Positions 24,664 to 34,656 of a DNA stretch of 64,000 nt are shown here, in pieces; the first letter of the stretch is position 1, and each line of letters starts with the position of its first letter. Source of the stretch: Streptomyces parvus (lineage in GTDB: Bacteria > Actinomycetota > Actinomycetes > Streptomycetales > Streptomycetaceae). Where the stretch lies: assembly GCF_014648875.1 (NCBI RefSeq), contig NZ_BMRY01000003.1:558001-622000 (forward strand), written 5' to 3'. Both the position numbers and the translations under genes were made by a program. The notes under the pieces are model-generated. The model saw only the letters and a program-made list of their open reading frames with translations, was not told the DNA's origin and did not search any database.

Positions 24664-24892
24664 CCGCAACCGGACGTGTCCCGGCTCGCGCTTTCCCCGC
24701 GGATCGTGTGGGCTGGGACACAAACGGGAGTGTGTGCGGTCCGGCTGGGCAACAGCCTCGTACGAGCAGTTCGGAGCGACACGCCGTACCGGGTGATGAG
24801 CGGGACATCTCACCATCTGGTAATGGACGGGTCGATTCCGGACTGCTCGTTAAACTGAGCCGACCGCAGTAATGACTGAGCGAGGAGCGCAC

Positions 24893-26164
24893 GTGGGCCT
24901 TGTCGTGCAGAAGTACGGAGGCTCCTCCGTAGCCGATGCCGAGGGCATCAAGCGGGTCGCCAAGCGAGTCGTCGACGCCAAGAGGAACGGCAACCAGGTG
25001 GTTGTCGTGGTGTCCGCGATGGGCGACACGACGGACGAGTTGATAGATCTCGCCGAGCAGGTGTCTCCGATGCCTACCGGTCGGGAGTTCGACATGCTGC
25101 TGACCGCGGGTGAGCGGATCTCCATGGCCCTGCTGGCGATGGCGATCAAAAACCTGGGCCACGAGGCCCAGTCGTTCACGGGCAGCCAGGCCGGTGTCAT
25201 CACCGACTCGGTCCACAACAAAGCGCGCATCATCGACGTCACGCCGGGCCGCATCCGGACCTCGATCGACGAGGGCAACATCGCCATCGTCGCCGGGTTC
25301 CAGGGGGTGAGCCAGGAGGGCAAGAACATCACCACCCTCGGCCGCGGCGGGTCGGACACGACCGCCGTCGCGCTGGCCGCCGCGCTGGACGCCGAGGTCT
25401 GTGAGATCTACACCGACGTCGACGGCGTCTTCACCGCGGACCCCCGGGTCGTGAAGAAGGCGAAGAAGATCGACTGGATCTCCTTCGAGGACATGCTGGA
25501 GCTGGCCGCGTCCGGCTCCAAGGTGCTGCTGCACCGCTGCGTCGAGTACGCACGCCGTTACAACATCCCGATCCACGTCCGCTCGTCCTTCTCCGGACTG
25601 CGCGGCACCTGGGTCAGCAACGAACCGCAAGGGGACCAGAAGGTGGAGCACGCGATCATCTCCGGAGTCGCCCACGACGTCTCGGAGGCCAAGGTCACCG
25701 TCGTCGGTGTCCCGGACAAGCCGGGCGAGGCGGCCGCGATCTTCCGTGCCATCGCGGACGCCGAGGTCAACATCGACATGGTGGTGCAGAACGTCTCCGC
25801 CGCGTCGACCGGCCTGACGGACATCTCCTTCACCCTGCCCAAGGCCGAGGGCCGCAAGGCCATCGACGCCCTGGAGCGGACCAAGGCCTCGATCGGCTTC
25901 GACTCGCTGCGCTACGACGACCAGATCGCCAAGATCTCTCTGGTCGGCGCGGGCATGAAGACCAACCCGGGGGTCACCGCCGGCTTCTTCGAGGCGCTGT
26001 CCGACGCGGGCGTCAACATCGAGCTGATCTCGACATCCGAGATCCGCATCTCGGTGGTCACCCGCGCCGACGACGTCAACGAGGCCGTGCGCGCCGTGCA
26101 CACCGCCTTCGGGCTCGACAGCGACTCCGACGAGGCCGTCGTCTACGGAGGCACCGGCCGATGA
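24893..26164 (+). CDS. ask: Aspartate kinase
   Basis: 423 residues from GTG 24893 (GAGGAGCGC upstream; the in-frame ATG 24872 is less likely). The kinase domain begins with [11 protein letters not shown] and includes [16 protein letters not shown]. Two ACT domains cover about 260-420 ([39 protein letters not shown]). It phosphorylates aspartate, the first step to lysine, threonine, methionine and diaminopimelate. As in other actinobacteria, a smaller beta subunit may be made from an internal start, which I infer but cannot show. It overlaps asd by 4 bases. Confidence 0.96.
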   Translation: MGLVVQKYGGSSVADAEGIKRVAKRVVDAKRNGNQVVVVVSAMGDTTDELIDLAEQVSPMPTGREFDMLLTAGERISMALLAMAIKNLGHEAQSFTGSQAGVITDSVHNKARIIDVTPGRIRTSIDEGNIAIVAGFQGVSQEGKNITTLGRGGSDTTAVALAAALDAEVCEIYTDVDGVFTADPRVVKKAKKIDWISFEDMLELAASGSKVLLHRCVEYARRYNIPIHVRSSFSGLRGTWVSNEPQGDQKVEHAIISGVAHDVSEAKVTVVGVPDKPGEAAAIFRAIADAEVNIDMVVQNVSAASTGLTDISFTLPKAEGRKAIDALERTKASIGFDSLRYDDQIAKISLVGAGMKTNPGVTAGFFEALSDAGVNIELISTSEIRISVVTRADDVNEAVRAVHTAFGLDSDSDEAVVYGGTGR

Positions 26165-27234
26165 CGGAACACCGCCCTTCGCTCGCGGTCGTCGGAGCGA
26201 CCGGGGCGATCGGCGGTGTCATGCTCCGGATCCTCTCGCAGCACGCGGACGTCTGGGGCGAGGTCAGACTCGTCGCCTCGCCGCGCTCGGCCGGCCGGAA
26301 GCTGGTCGTGCGCGGTGAGGAGAGCGAGGTGCTGGCCCTCACCGAGGACGTCTTCGACGGCGTGGACGTCGCCCTCTTCCTCGTGCCGGACGAGGTGTCC
26401 GCCCACTGGGCCCCGATCGCCGCCGCCAAGGGCGTCGTCGTCATCGACGACTCGGCGGCCTTCCGGCTCGACGACGACGTTCCGCTCGTCGTCCCCGAGA
26501 TCAACTCCCATGCCGCCCGGCTCCGGCCGCGCGGCATCATCGCATCCCCGAACTGCACGACGCTGTCGCTGATCGTCGCGGTCGGCGCCCTGCACGCCGA
26601 GTTCGGGCTGCGCGAGCTCATCGTCTCCTCCTACCAGGCCGTCAGCGGTGCGGGCCGGGACGGCGTCGCCGCCCTGCGCGAACAGCTCGCCCTCGTCGCC
26701 GGTACGGAACTGGGCACCCAGCCCGGAGACGTACGCCGGGCCCTGGGCGACGGGGCCGCCACGGCCGACAGCCCGTTCGCCGCGCCCGTCGCCCTGAACG
26801 TCGTGCCGTGGGCCGGTACGGACGCCGGGGACGGCTGGTCCTCCGAGGAGATCGCCCTCCGCGAGGAGTGCCGCAAGGTGCTGGGCATGCCGGCCCTGAA
26901 GACCACCGCGACCTGTGTGTACGTCCCCGTCGTCACCACCCATTCGATGTCCGTCCACGCCCGCTTCGAGAACGAGGTCGCGGTCGGCAAGGCGCACGAG
27001 ATCCTGGCGACCGCCCCCGGCGTGGTCCTGTTCGACAGCCCGGCCTCCGGGGACTTCCCCACCCCGTCCGACGTCGTCGGCACCGATCCCACCTGGGTGG
27101 GCCGCGTCCGGCGGTCCATGGACGACCCGCATGCCCTGGAAATGTTCCTTTGCGGGGACAATCTCCGAAAAGGTGCCGCTTTGAACGTGGCGCAGATCGC
27201 CGAATCCGTCGCCGCCGAATTCCCTCGGCGATGA
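26161..27234 (+). CDS. asd: Aspartate-semialdehyde dehydrogenase
   Basis: 357 residues. Rossmann start [19 protein letters not shown], active-site cysteine in ASPNCTTLS (near residue 138), and the substrate/catalytic region with [13 protein letters not shown] and [13 protein letters not shown] (catalytic His). It reduces aspartyl phosphate to the semialdehyde with NADPH. It overlaps ask (ATGA), so they are coupled, and feeds both cell wall diaminopimelate and the Thr/Met/Lys branches. Confidence 0.96.
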   Translation: MTEHRPSLAVVGATGAIGGVMLRILSQHADVWGEVRLVASPRSAGRKLVVRGEESEVLALTEDVFDGVDVALFLVPDEVSAHWAPIAAAKGVVVIDDSAAFRLDDDVPLVVPEINSHAARLRPRGIIASPNCTTLSLIVAVGALHAEFGLRELIVSSYQAVSGAGRDGVAALREQLALVAGTELGTQPGDVRRALGDGAATADSPFAAPVALNVVPWAGTDAGDGWSSEEIALREECRKVLGMPALKTTATCVYVPVVTTHSMSVHARFENEVAVGKAHEILATAPGVVLFDSPASGDFPTPSDVVGTDPTWVGRVRRSMDDPHALEMFLCGDNLRKGAALNVAQIAESVAAEFPRR

Positions 27235-27506
27235 TCGAACCAGTTTTGTAGGATCTGTGAACGCCCTATGAGGAATTCGCTGGTCTGAACCTCTTGAGCT
27301 GGGACGTTGTCGTGGCGGACGATGATCTCCCGGCCCTCTGCAACCGCACCTCGGCCGGGTTGCGTCTATGCCGTCACTTTGTGCGTGGCCGGACGCCGTA
27401 ACGGGGCATTTGGGGAAGAGTAGATACGTATGAGGGCATGTCGCACAGCGTCGAACGTGGCGCGGTCCGCGTACAACCCTGACGGGGGGCAGCGTGTCCA
27501 ACAGGC

Positions 27507-28169
27507 GTGGCAGAGGTTCTCGACATCACAGTGGTGGGCCCGTTGCGAGGCGCTTCGGTGCGCCCGCTCCGGCGGCCCCGCGCGCCCGGCGGCATGCCGG
27601 TGATCGCGCCCATGCCCGCTGCGCGCCCGGCTTCGCTGCCCGCACAGCGCGGGGGTGCTGACGAGACGGTGGCAGCAGGAACCACGGTCGACCATCTCAC
27701 CGAGACCTATCGCGCCCACTACCGCTCCCTGCTCGGCCTCGCGGCCCTGCTGCTGGACGACACCGCGTCCTGCGAGGACGTGGTGCAGGAGGCGTTCATC
27801 CGGGTGCACTCCGCGCGCAACCGGGTCCGTGAGCCCGAGAAGACCCTGGCCTACCTCCGGCAGACCGTCGTCAACCTCTCGCGCTCCGCGCTGCGCCGCC
27901 GCATCCTCGGGCTGAAGCTGCTCTCCAAGCCGATGCCGGACATGGCGAGCGCGGAGGAGGGCGCCTACGACCAGCTGGAGCGGGACGCGCTGATCAAGGC
28001 CATGAAGGGGCTCCAGCGACGCCAGCGCGAGGTGCTGGTGCTGCGCTACTTCGCGGACATGACGGAGGCCCAGGTCGCCGAGACACTGGGGGTCTCGCTG
28101 GGCTCGGTGAAGGCGTACGGTTCTCGGGGCATCGCGGCGCTGCGCGTGGTGATGGAGGCCCAGACATGA
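27507..28169 (+). CDS. SigE-type ECF sigma factor
   Basis: 220 residues from GTG 27507; no strong ribosome site, so the start is uncertain. A 60-residue Arg/Pro-rich N-terminal extension comes before sigma2 (TYRAHYRSLLGLAALLLDD, SCEDVVQEAFIRVHSARNRV). Sigma4 is at about 165-215 (LQRRQREVLVLRYFADMTEA, then QVAETLGVSLGSVKAYGSRG). It overlaps the next gene by 4 bases (ATGA). The 272 bases upstream hold no gene; a TAGATA at 27421 is a weak -10 candidate. The partner gene may be its regulator. Confidence 0.9.
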   Translation: MAEVLDITVVGPLRGASVRPLRRPRAPGGMPVIAPMPAARPASLPAQRGGADETVAAGTTVDHLTETYRAHYRSLLGLAALLLDDTASCEDVVQEAFIRVHSARNRVREPEKTLAYLRQTVVNLSRSALRRRILGLKLLSKPMPDMASAEEGAYDQLERDALIKAMKGLQRRQREVLVLRYFADMTEAQVAETLGVSLGSVKAYGSRGIAALRVVMEAQT

Positions 28170-29701
28170 GCGGGCCGGATCACCGCCCGGGGCAGGGCCC
28201 CGAGCAGCACCCCGATGTCCCTGAGCACAGGCACGAGAACGACCCGACGGGAAACGGAATTGTGAACCACGGGCCGGAGAAGACTCCGCACACCGATCCG
28301 GACCGACCGCAGGGCGAGAACGCGGGCCCGGGAGAGAGCGGACCCCAGGAACCGGCGCCGCCCGCGAGCGCGGACAGCGAGTCCACCGAGGACCCCGACG
28401 AGCGGGACCCGGCGGCCGAGGCCCCGGTGAACCCGGGAGCCGAGGCCCCGGTGGACGGCGACGCGGACGCGGGTACGGGCAGCGGCGTGGACGCGGTCAC
28501 GGACACCGGCGCGGATGCGCGTACGGACATCGGCGCGGATGCGCGTACGGAGACCGCCCCCACCGCCCCCGGTGCTGGCAAAGCCCCCGGTGACGGCCCC
28601 GGCGGCGACGGCCCCGGCGCGTCGTCCGACGACGACTTCCTCGCCACGCTGACCGACCTCTTCGCCGACGACCGACGCGCCCCCGCCGCCGACCGGCCCC
28701 GCGAGCTGGACGAAGTGGCCCTGCGCCGCATGCTGCACGGTGCGGTCCGCGACATCTCCCCCTCCGAGGGAACCCTCGACCATCTCCACCGCGCCGTCCC
28801 CGCCCGCCGGGCCCGGCGGCGGCAGGCCGTCGTCGGGGCGGCCGCGGCGGCCCTGCTGATCGGCACCGCCGTCCCCGCCTTCGTCCACGTCGCGACCTCG
28901 GACGGTTCCTCCACCGCCCGGCCCGCCATCGCCGGACACGGCGAGCAGGCCCAGGGCGGCAACGGGGAGGAGCCCGGCCCCGAGGAGCCGGGCCGGCGGA
29001 CCGTGCAGCCCACCGAGCGCGAGAGCGAGGGCGGCAAGGGCGAGGCCGCCCCGGACCCCAGCCCCTCCCGGGGCGAGGGGAGCGACCGCGACGGGGCGGT
29101 GGCGGGCGAGAAGTCCGACTCCCCGAGGGTGGACTACGCCTCCCTGCCCGTCTGCGACCCCGGCCAGCTCGGCGTCGCGTCCGCGGGCACCGACGCGCCG
29201 GGGGCCGACGGCACGGTCTACGGCAGCTTCAGGATCGCCAACGTGTCCGGCACGGACTGCACGGTCAGCAGCAACGGCACCGTGGGCTTCACCGCCCTCG
29301 GTGCCGCCGACTCGCAGAAGATCGTCGTGGTCCAGCACGCCGCGGGCGACGCGGCCCCCGGTCTGCCCGACCCGTCCCAGGAGCCGGGCACGGTGCTGTT
29401 GAAGCCGGCCATGGCGTACGAGGTGCGGTTCGCCTGGGTGCCGACCGACACGTGTCCGACCGTGGGCCCCTCACCGACCCCGACCCCGTCGGCGGACGGT
29501 GCGGGAGGCTCGGTCGGCGAGGGCTCCGAGAACCAGTCCGGCATGGACCCGCAGTCGCTGTACGAGGACGGCGGGACCACCGCCGAGGGCAGTGTCGCCG
29601 TGACGCACACCCCGGAGTCGGGAGCGCCCACCGCGCAGACGGAGATTCCCAACGCCTGCTCGGGCACGATCTACCGGACGGGCGTGCTCGCCACGTCGTA
29701 G
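28166..29701 (+). CDS. Large single-pass membrane protein coupled to ECF sigma factor
   Basis: 511 residues. About 1-155 are acidic, Pro/Gly/Asp-rich and disordered, with a DNA-level repeat (GADARTDIGADARTE). A short helical segment follows (DDDFLATLTDLFADD...LDEVALRRMLHGAVRDISPS), then one membrane helix (RRQAVVGAAAAALLIGTAVPAF, near 225-245). About 330-500 is a beta-rich outer domain with paired cysteines. The inside helices could be an anti-sigma element, as the gene is translationally coupled to the sigma gene, but no zinc anti-sigma motif is visible. The 3' end overlaps the converging SURF1 gene by 31 bases. Confidence 0.7.
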   Translation: MSGPDHRPGQGPEQHPDVPEHRHENDPTGNGIVNHGPEKTPHTDPDRPQGENAGPGESGPQEPAPPASADSESTEDPDERDPAAEAPVNPGAEAPVDGDADAGTGSGVDAVTDTGADARTDIGADARTETAPTAPGAGKAPGDGPGGDGPGASSDDDFLATLTDLFADDRRAPAADRPRELDEVALRRMLHGAVRDISPSEGTLDHLHRAVPARRARRRQAVVGAAAAALLIGTAVPAFVHVATSDGSSTARPAIAGHGEQAQGGNGEEPGPEEPGRRTVQPTERESEGGKGEAAPDPSPSRGEGSDRDGAVAGEKSDSPRVDYASLPVCDPGQLGVASAGTDAPGADGTVYGSFRIANVSGTDCTVSSNGTVGFTALGAADSQKIVVVQHAAGDAAPGLPDPSQEPGTVLLKPAMAYEVRFAWVPTDTCPTVGPSPTPTPSADGAGGSVGEGSENQSGMDPQSLYEDGGTTAEGSVAVTHTPESGAPTAQTEIPNACSGTIYRTGVLATS

Positions 29702-30567
29702 TCCGGCGAGGACGGGTCCTCGGAGGCGCCCTTCGCGGCGCCCTCCGGGCCTTCCTGGGTGTTCTCCGGGCCTTCCGGGGCGTCCTGCGAACCCGGTCCG
29801 GGTTCCTCCGGTACGAGACCGAGCGCGATGTCCCGCTCGGCCTCGGCCTCACGCCGCACCAGCCGGAACCACATGAAGAGCACGAACGCGGCGAAGACGA
29901 ACCACTCGCCCGTGTAGCCGAGGTTCTGGAAGGCCTTCAGGTCGAGGCCGCTGCCCTCCGGGGCAGCCGCCGGCACGGGCTTCATCGCGCCGCCCGCCTC
30001 GGCCTCGGGAAGCGTCACCCAGGCGTCGTACACGTCGTAGGGGACGAGGTTCACGAGGGTCGCCGCGCTGATCATGCCGACCTGGCCCGAGGGGAGCCCG
30101 CCCCGGGCGTTCACGCCGTCGCTGCGGGTGTTCTCGGAGGCCTGGAGGTCGCCGACCACCGTGACCTCGCCCTTCGGCGCGGCGGGGACCCGGGCGTCGG
30201 TCGCGGACCCGGGCAGCCAGCCCCGTACGACCGGCAGGGCCTTGCCGGTGTCCGTGCGCAGCAGGTCCAGGACGTAGAAGCCCTGCCGGTCGTCCAGCGT
30301 GCGGCCAGGCACCAGGAACTGGTCGGCGTACGTGCCGGTGGCGGTGGCCGGGCGGCCGGACGTCACCTTGTCGACGGGCAGCAGCTCGTCCAGGGGTTTC
30401 GCGGCCCGGGTGCTCGGATCGGGGGCCTTCTCCGCCTGTTCGTGCGACTGCACACGGTCCTCGAAGCGGCCGAGCTGCCAGGTGCCCATGAACACGCAGA
30501 ACGGGATGGCCAGCACGACGAAGAGGTTGATCCCCCACCACCGTGGGGTCAGCAGGAACCGGTACAC
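29671..30567 (-). CDS. SURF1-family cytochrome oxidase assembly protein
   Basis: 298 residues from GTG 30567. Starts with RFLLTPRWWGINLFVVLAIPF, a membrane helix followed by the GTWQLGRF motif that marks SURF1. A periplasm-side domain follows and a second helix near residue 220-240 (EWFVFAAFVLFMWFRLVRRE). The tail is Glu/Pro/Gly-rich. SURF1 proteins help assemble the heme a-copper centre of cytochrome c oxidase. It stands alone, downstream of a palindromic terminator. Confidence 0.93.
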   Translation of the reverse strand: MYRFLLTPRWWGINLFVVLAIPFCVFMGTWQLGRFEDRVQSHEQAEKAPDPSTRAAKPLDELLPVDKVTSGRPATATGTYADQFLVPGRTLDDRQGFYVLDLLRTDTGKALPVVRGWLPGSATDARVPAAPKGEVTVVGDLQASENTRSDGVNARGGLPSGQVGMISAATLVNLVPYDVYDAWVTLPEAEAGGAMKPVPAAAPEGSGLDLKAFQNLGYTGEWFVFAAFVLFMWFRLVRREAEAERDIALGLVPEEPGPGSQDAPEGPENTQEGPEGAAKGASEDPSSPDYDVASTPVR

Positions 30568-30584
30568 CCCTCAAAGGTACGGTT

Positions 30585-30610
30585 CCCCGCCCCGGGTACC
30601 CGGGGCGGGG
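30585..30610 (-). terminator. Perfect 26-base GC palindrome
   Basis: Two 13-base arms directly abutting (CCCCGCCCCGGGT and ACCCGGGGCGGGG). It lies between the S9 peptidase stop (30630) and the SURF1 start (30567), both leftward, and probably ends the peptidase transcript. Confidence 0.65.
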
Positions 30611-30629
30611 TCCGTAATTTATCCGGCCC

Positions 30630-32441
30630 TTACGCCCCTTGGACGGGACCGCCGCCCAGGTGCTTCAGGGCGAACTCCAGCTCCAGCCGCACCTGCTTGA
30701 TCCGCTCCTCCACCACGAGCGAGCCGTGCCCGGCGTCGTAGCGGTAGACCTCGTGGACCGCGCCGCGCGCCGCCAGCCGGTCCACGTAGTTCTCCACCTG
30801 ACGGATGGGGCAGCGCGGATCGTTGACGCCCGCCGAGATGTACACGGGGGCGCGCACCGCGTCGACGTACGTCAGCGGGGACGAGGCCTCGAAGCGCTCG
30901 GGAACCTCCTCCGGCGTACCGCCCAGCAGCGTGCGGTCCATCGCCTTCAGGGCCTCCATCTCGTCGTGGTACGCCGTGACGTAGTCCGCGACGGGGACGG
31001 CGGCCAGGCCCAGCGCCCAGGCGTCGGGCTGGGTGCCGAGGCCGAGCAGGGTCAGATAGCCGCCCCAGGACCCGCCCGCGAGGACCAGGCGCTCCGGGTC
31101 CGCGAGCCCGGACTTCACGGACCACTCCCGTACGGCCGCGATGTCCTCCAGCTCGATCAGGCCGACCCGGTGCTTCAGCGCGTCCGTCCAGGCGCGGCCG
31201 TATCCGGTGGAGCCGCGGTAGTTGACCCGTACGACGGCGAAGCCGTGGTCGACCCAGGCGGCGGGGCCGGAGGCGAAGGCGTCGCTGTCGTGCCAGGTGG
31301 GCCCGCCGTGGATCTCGAAGACGGTGGGGAAGGGGCCCTCGCCGGTGGCGGGCTTCTGGACGAGGGCGTGGATCCGGCCGCCCGGCCCCTCCACCCACGC
31401 GTCCTCGACGGCCACCGACGGCGGGGCCTTCGCGCCCGGCGGGTCCAGGACCACGGCACCGCTCGTCGACCGCACCACGGGCGGCTGCGCGGCCGAGGAC
31501 CACAGGTACTCCACCGTCCCGTCCGGCCGGGCCGTGGCGCCCGAGACCGTCCCGGCGGGGGTCTCCACGCGCACGGGCGCGTCCGCCCCCGGCTCGTACC
31601 GCCACAGCTCGCTGCGGGCCTCGAATTCGTGCTCGACGAGCAGCGCGGAGCCGTCCGGATACCACTCGGCGCCCACATCGCCCGGCAGGTCGATCGGCAG
31701 CGGGGTCTCCGTGCCCGCGACCGGGTCCCAGATCATCGGCTCCCAGCGGCCCCGCCGCTGGTGTCCGACGAGGAGCCGGGTGTCCCCGGCGACGGGCGCG
31801 AAGCCCAGCACGCTGAGCCCCAGCTCCTTCGTGCCGCCCTCGGTGTCGTCCAGCTCGGCCACGGTCGAACCGTCCGGGCGCACCACGCGCAGGGCGGAGT
31901 GCATCGCGTCGCCGTGCTCGGTGTGCTCCAGGGCGATCAGCGTCCCGTCGCGGGAGAGGTCCCCGACGCCCGCGGACTCCCGGTGCCGGTAGATCTCCAC
32001 GGGCTCGGCGCCCGGCGCCCGCACCAGGTGGACCGTCGTGCCGTCCTCGTCGGTCGAGCGGCCGATCACCGCCGAACCGTCCCGTCCGATGGCCAGGCCC
32101 GCCGGGTAGGAGGGCGCGAGGCCCGGCGCGGCCGGCTCGTCCTCGCCGCCGCCGAACGGCTGGCGCATCCACACCCCGAACTCGTCGCCGTCGGTGTCGC
32201 TGAACCACCAGACGGCCTCGCCGTCCGGCGTCAGCACCCCGTCGGTGGTCCCGTTGGGCCGGTCGGTCACCTGGCGCTGCCGCCCGCTCGCCCGGTCCCA
32301 CGCGTAGAGCTCGTAGGTCCCGGTGGCGTTGGAAACGAACAGCGAGCGGTCGGGGGCGTCCTCGGCCCAGTCGGGCAGCGAGACACGGGGCGCACGGAAC
32401 CGCTTCTCCCAGTCGGGCGCGGCTGCTGCATCAGTCGTCAT
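30630..32441 (-). CDS. S9-family serine peptidase (prolyl oligopeptidase/acylaminoacyl type)
   Basis: 603 residues. About 30-360 is a beta-propeller region with WD-like repeats (LTPDGEAVWWFSDTDGDEFG). The alpha/beta-hydrolase domain covers about 365-600: oxyanion motif FEIHGGPTWHD, nucleophile Ser458 in LAGGSWGGYL, Asp541 in AGVNDPRCP and His572 in DAGHGSL. It would cleave short peptides in the cytoplasm; no signal peptide is seen. ATG 32441 follows GGGGAC; ATG 32453 is also possible. The upstream region carries tandem repeats. Confidence 0.92.
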   Translation of the reverse strand: MTTDAAAAPDWEKRFRAPRVSLPDWAEDAPDRSLFVSNATGTYELYAWDRASGRQRQVTDRPNGTTDGVLTPDGEAVWWFSDTDGDEFGVWMRQPFGGGEDEPAAPGLAPSYPAGLAIGRDGSAVIGRSTDEDGTTVHLVRAPGAEPVEIYRHRESAGVGDLSRDGTLIALEHTEHGDAMHSALRVVRPDGSTVAELDDTEGGTKELGLSVLGFAPVAGDTRLLVGHQRRGRWEPMIWDPVAGTETPLPIDLPGDVGAEWYPDGSALLVEHEFEARSELWRYEPGADAPVRVETPAGTVSGATARPDGTVEYLWSSAAQPPVVRSTSGAVVLDPPGAKAPPSVAVEDAWVEGPGGRIHALVQKPATGEGPFPTVFEIHGGPTWHDSDAFASGPAAWVDHGFAVVRVNYRGSTGYGRAWTDALKHRVGLIELEDIAAVREWSVKSGLADPERLVLAGGSWGGYLTLLGLGTQPDAWALGLAAVPVADYVTAYHDEMEALKAMDRTLLGGTPEEVPERFEASSPLTYVDAVRAPVYISAGVNDPRCPIRQVENYVDRLAARGAVHEVYRYDAGHGSLVVEERIKQVRLELEFALKHLGGGPVQGA

Positions 32442-32473
32442 GTCCCCATCCAACCCGATCGCCCGGCCTGCCC

Positions 32474-32578
32474 CGAACGGGATACGGAACGGGTGCGGGA
32501 CGGGATACGGAACGGATACGGAACGGATGCGGGAACGGAAAGGGATACGGAAAGGGATGCGGAACGGGATCGGAACGG
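32474..32578 (-). repeat. Tandem GGATACGGAACG-type repeats upstream of peptidase
   Basis: About eight imperfect 10-14-base units built from GGATACGGAAC and GGATGCGGAAC. They lie within 140 bases of the S9 peptidase start, probably in its leader or promoter. Read on the minus strand the array is pyrimidine-rich. The rest of the 326-base gap to 32768 shows nothing else. Confidence 0.8.
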
Positions 32579-32767
32579 CCGTCGCCGGGGCCCGGTTCCT
32601 CTCATTTCGCTGACGGCGTGATGGATCAGAGCAAGGGCGGATGAACCGGGCATCCGTTGTCTCCCGGGGCCTCCGAACCCCGCCGGCCAGTGCTAATGTT
32701 CGGCGACTTTTCGGGTTTTCCGTTCGAGGGGGTCTCGGTGACCGGGAAGCCGAGGGAGGGGATTCCC

Positions 32768-34072
32768 GTGGCGGGAAGCCATATACGACTTTTCACCTCC
32801 CTCCGCACCCACCCGGCTGTGCCGGCCACGCCCTTCATCGGGGCCTTCTTCTTCTACGTCTTCCTGACCAGCACCCGGCGCATCGAGCAGCTCATCGACC
32901 TGCCCTGGGCCGCACAGGCCGCGTCCTACGCGGCGCACGCCCTCGTGCCGATGGCGGCGGCCGCCGCGGCCGGGCTCACCGCTGTGGAGGCCACCCGGCT
33001 CAAGGCGCTGGGCGCCTGGCAGCTGGGCTCGGTCCGGCCCACCTGGCGCATCGCGCTGCAACCCGTCCTCACCACGGTGGCCTGCCTCTCGACGCTGACC
33101 GCCGGAGTCATGGCCGGCGGCCTGTGGGTGGTCGGTGTCCTTCCCGACCTGTACACGCTCCAGCTCCTGGCCATCGTGGTGGTCCTGATCACCGCCCACG
33201 CGGTCATCGGGTTCGTCGTCGGCCGGCACCTCCATGCGCTGTACTCCGCGCCGCTGGTGGCGGTGGTGGTGTTCGTCGGCATCACCTTCCCGCTCGGCAC
33301 GGACAAGTACTGGGCGCACCACGTCACCGGGGCGATCGACTGGGTGGGGTTCGGTGAGGCGTACTCGCCCGCCATGACCGTGGCGGCGATCCTGCCCACG
33401 GTCGGTCTGGCGCTCGCCTGCGTCGCACTGGCGCCCCTGCGCCGCGACCCGGTCCGCCACATCGCGCTCTCCCTCGTCCTGGCCGTCGGCGGCCTGCTCG
33501 GCGCCTACGGCATCACCGCCGACTGGCGCTCGATGCCGCCGACCGCCAAGGGGCTGGCCCCGGTCGTCTGCGAAGGGGCCGCGCCCGAGGTCTGCCTGCC
33601 GGAGGCCGGAGCCGATCACATCGGTGAGGTCCAGGACGAACTCCGGCGGATGACCGACCGGCTGGAGGCCCGGGGCATCGTCGCGCGGAAGCCCGAGCGG
33701 ATCACCGACCTCTCCGTGGCGGATGTCCGGCGGATCGACACCGACGGAGCGGGCTGGACCCTCGCCCTGGCACCGGGCACCAAGGACCAGGTCCTCCGGG
33801 AGAACATCGCCATCTCCGTGGTCGGCACGCCCTGCGCGGAACCGGACTGGAACGTCCTGCACTTCAACACCCTCTGGGCGGCCCGGACGCTCGGGGTGGA
33901 GAGCCACTACATGACGTGGCTCTCACGGGAGACCCAGAAGTTCAGCCAGGGCCAGACCAGGGAACAGCTGCTGTCCGAGACGGCCTCGGTGGCCGAGCTG
34001 CCCCTGCCGGAACAGAAGAAGTGGTACGACCGGAAGCTCACATCCGCCTGCCCGGCCGGTGGCCGGTCATGA
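32768..34072 (+). CDS. ABC transporter membrane protein with large soluble tail (DUF7224-like)
   Basis: 434 residues from GTG 32768 (GAGGGGATTCCC upstream); GTG 32738 with GAGGGGG is an alternative. About six membrane helices in the first 240 residues, as in ABC-2-type permeases. A soluble region follows (about 255-434) with a charged helix (ADHIGEVQDELRRMTDRLEARG), a segment with two cysteines and LHFNTLWAARTLGVESHYMTWL. This tail resembles the region seen in some bacteriocin or lantibiotic-linked permeases, but I cannot name a substrate. It is coupled to the next two genes by overlaps. Confidence 0.7.
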   Translation: MAGSHIRLFTSLRTHPAVPATPFIGAFFFYVFLTSTRRIEQLIDLPWAAQAASYAAHALVPMAAAAAAGLTAVEATRLKALGAWQLGSVRPTWRIALQPVLTTVACLSTLTAGVMAGGLWVVGVLPDLYTLQLLAIVVVLITAHAVIGFVVGRHLHALYSAPLVAVVVFVGITFPLGTDKYWAHHVTGAIDWVGFGEAYSPAMTVAAILPTVGLALACVALAPLRRDPVRHIALSLVLAVGGLLGAYGITADWRSMPPTAKGLAPVVCEGAAPEVCLPEAGADHIGEVQDELRRMTDRLEARGIVARKPERITDLSVADVRRIDTDGAGWTLALAPGTKDQVLRENIAISVVGTPCAEPDWNVLHFNTLWAARTLGVESHYMTWLSRETQKFSQGQTREQLLSETASVAELPLPEQKKWYDRKLTSACPAGGRS

Positions 34073-34656
34073 CCTGGTGGCTCCGCCAGCGGGGTGCTTT
34101 CGGACTGCTGCCCGGTGCGCTGCTCGCCTTCGTCGTGGGCATCGGTTCGACGAGCGGGGTGTCCGTCGTCTTCCCCTCGTTCCTGGGGAACTTCGCGATG
34201 ATGACGGAGCTCAGCACCTTCGTCGCCGTCGTCCCCGGCATCGCGCTGATCGCCTGCCTGGAGCGGCGGATGCCCCCGGTGGAACGCTCCGCCGTCCGGC
34301 GCGTCGACGCACGGGACATCGTTCTGGTGTCCGGCTTCGCGCTCCTGGTGTCCGTGGTGGCCGCGGGGATGTCCTTCGTGGGGTCGGACGCCCTGCTGGT
34401 GGCCGCGCGCAACAACCTTCTCTTCTGCGGACTGGCCCTGGCCGCCTGGCCCCTGCTGGGGCACCGCGCTCCACTGGTCCCCGTCTTCTGGCTGATCCAG
34501 TCGATGTTCCTCGGCGGCCGGAGCCGTGACGATCCCTACCCCTGGGTGATCGTCACCGAGGCGGCCGACGTCACCCACGCCGCCGTGGGGGCTCTCGCCG
34601 TCTTCCTGGCCGGGATTCTCGTCTTCATCTGCCTCGCACCAAGGACCGACCGATGA
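34069..34656 (+). CDS. ABC transporter membrane protein, small subunit
   Basis: 195 residues, start overlapping the previous stop (ATGA). Four to six membrane helices (FGLLPGALLAFVVGIGSTSG, TFVAVVPGIALIACL, DIVLVSGFALLVSVVAAG, HAAVGALAVFLAGILVFICL) and no known domain. It lies between a permease-like gene and an ATPase gene with 4-base overlaps on both sides, so the three should form one exporter. Confidence 0.7.
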   Translation: MTWWLRQRGAFGLLPGALLAFVVGIGSTSGVSVVFPSFLGNFAMMTELSTFVAVVPGIALIACLERRMPPVERSAVRRVDARDIVLVSGFALLVSVVAAGMSFVGSDALLVAARNNLLFCGLALAAWPLLGHRAPLVPVFWLIQSMFLGGRSRDDPYPWVIVTEAADVTHAAVGALAVFLAGILVFICLAPRTDR

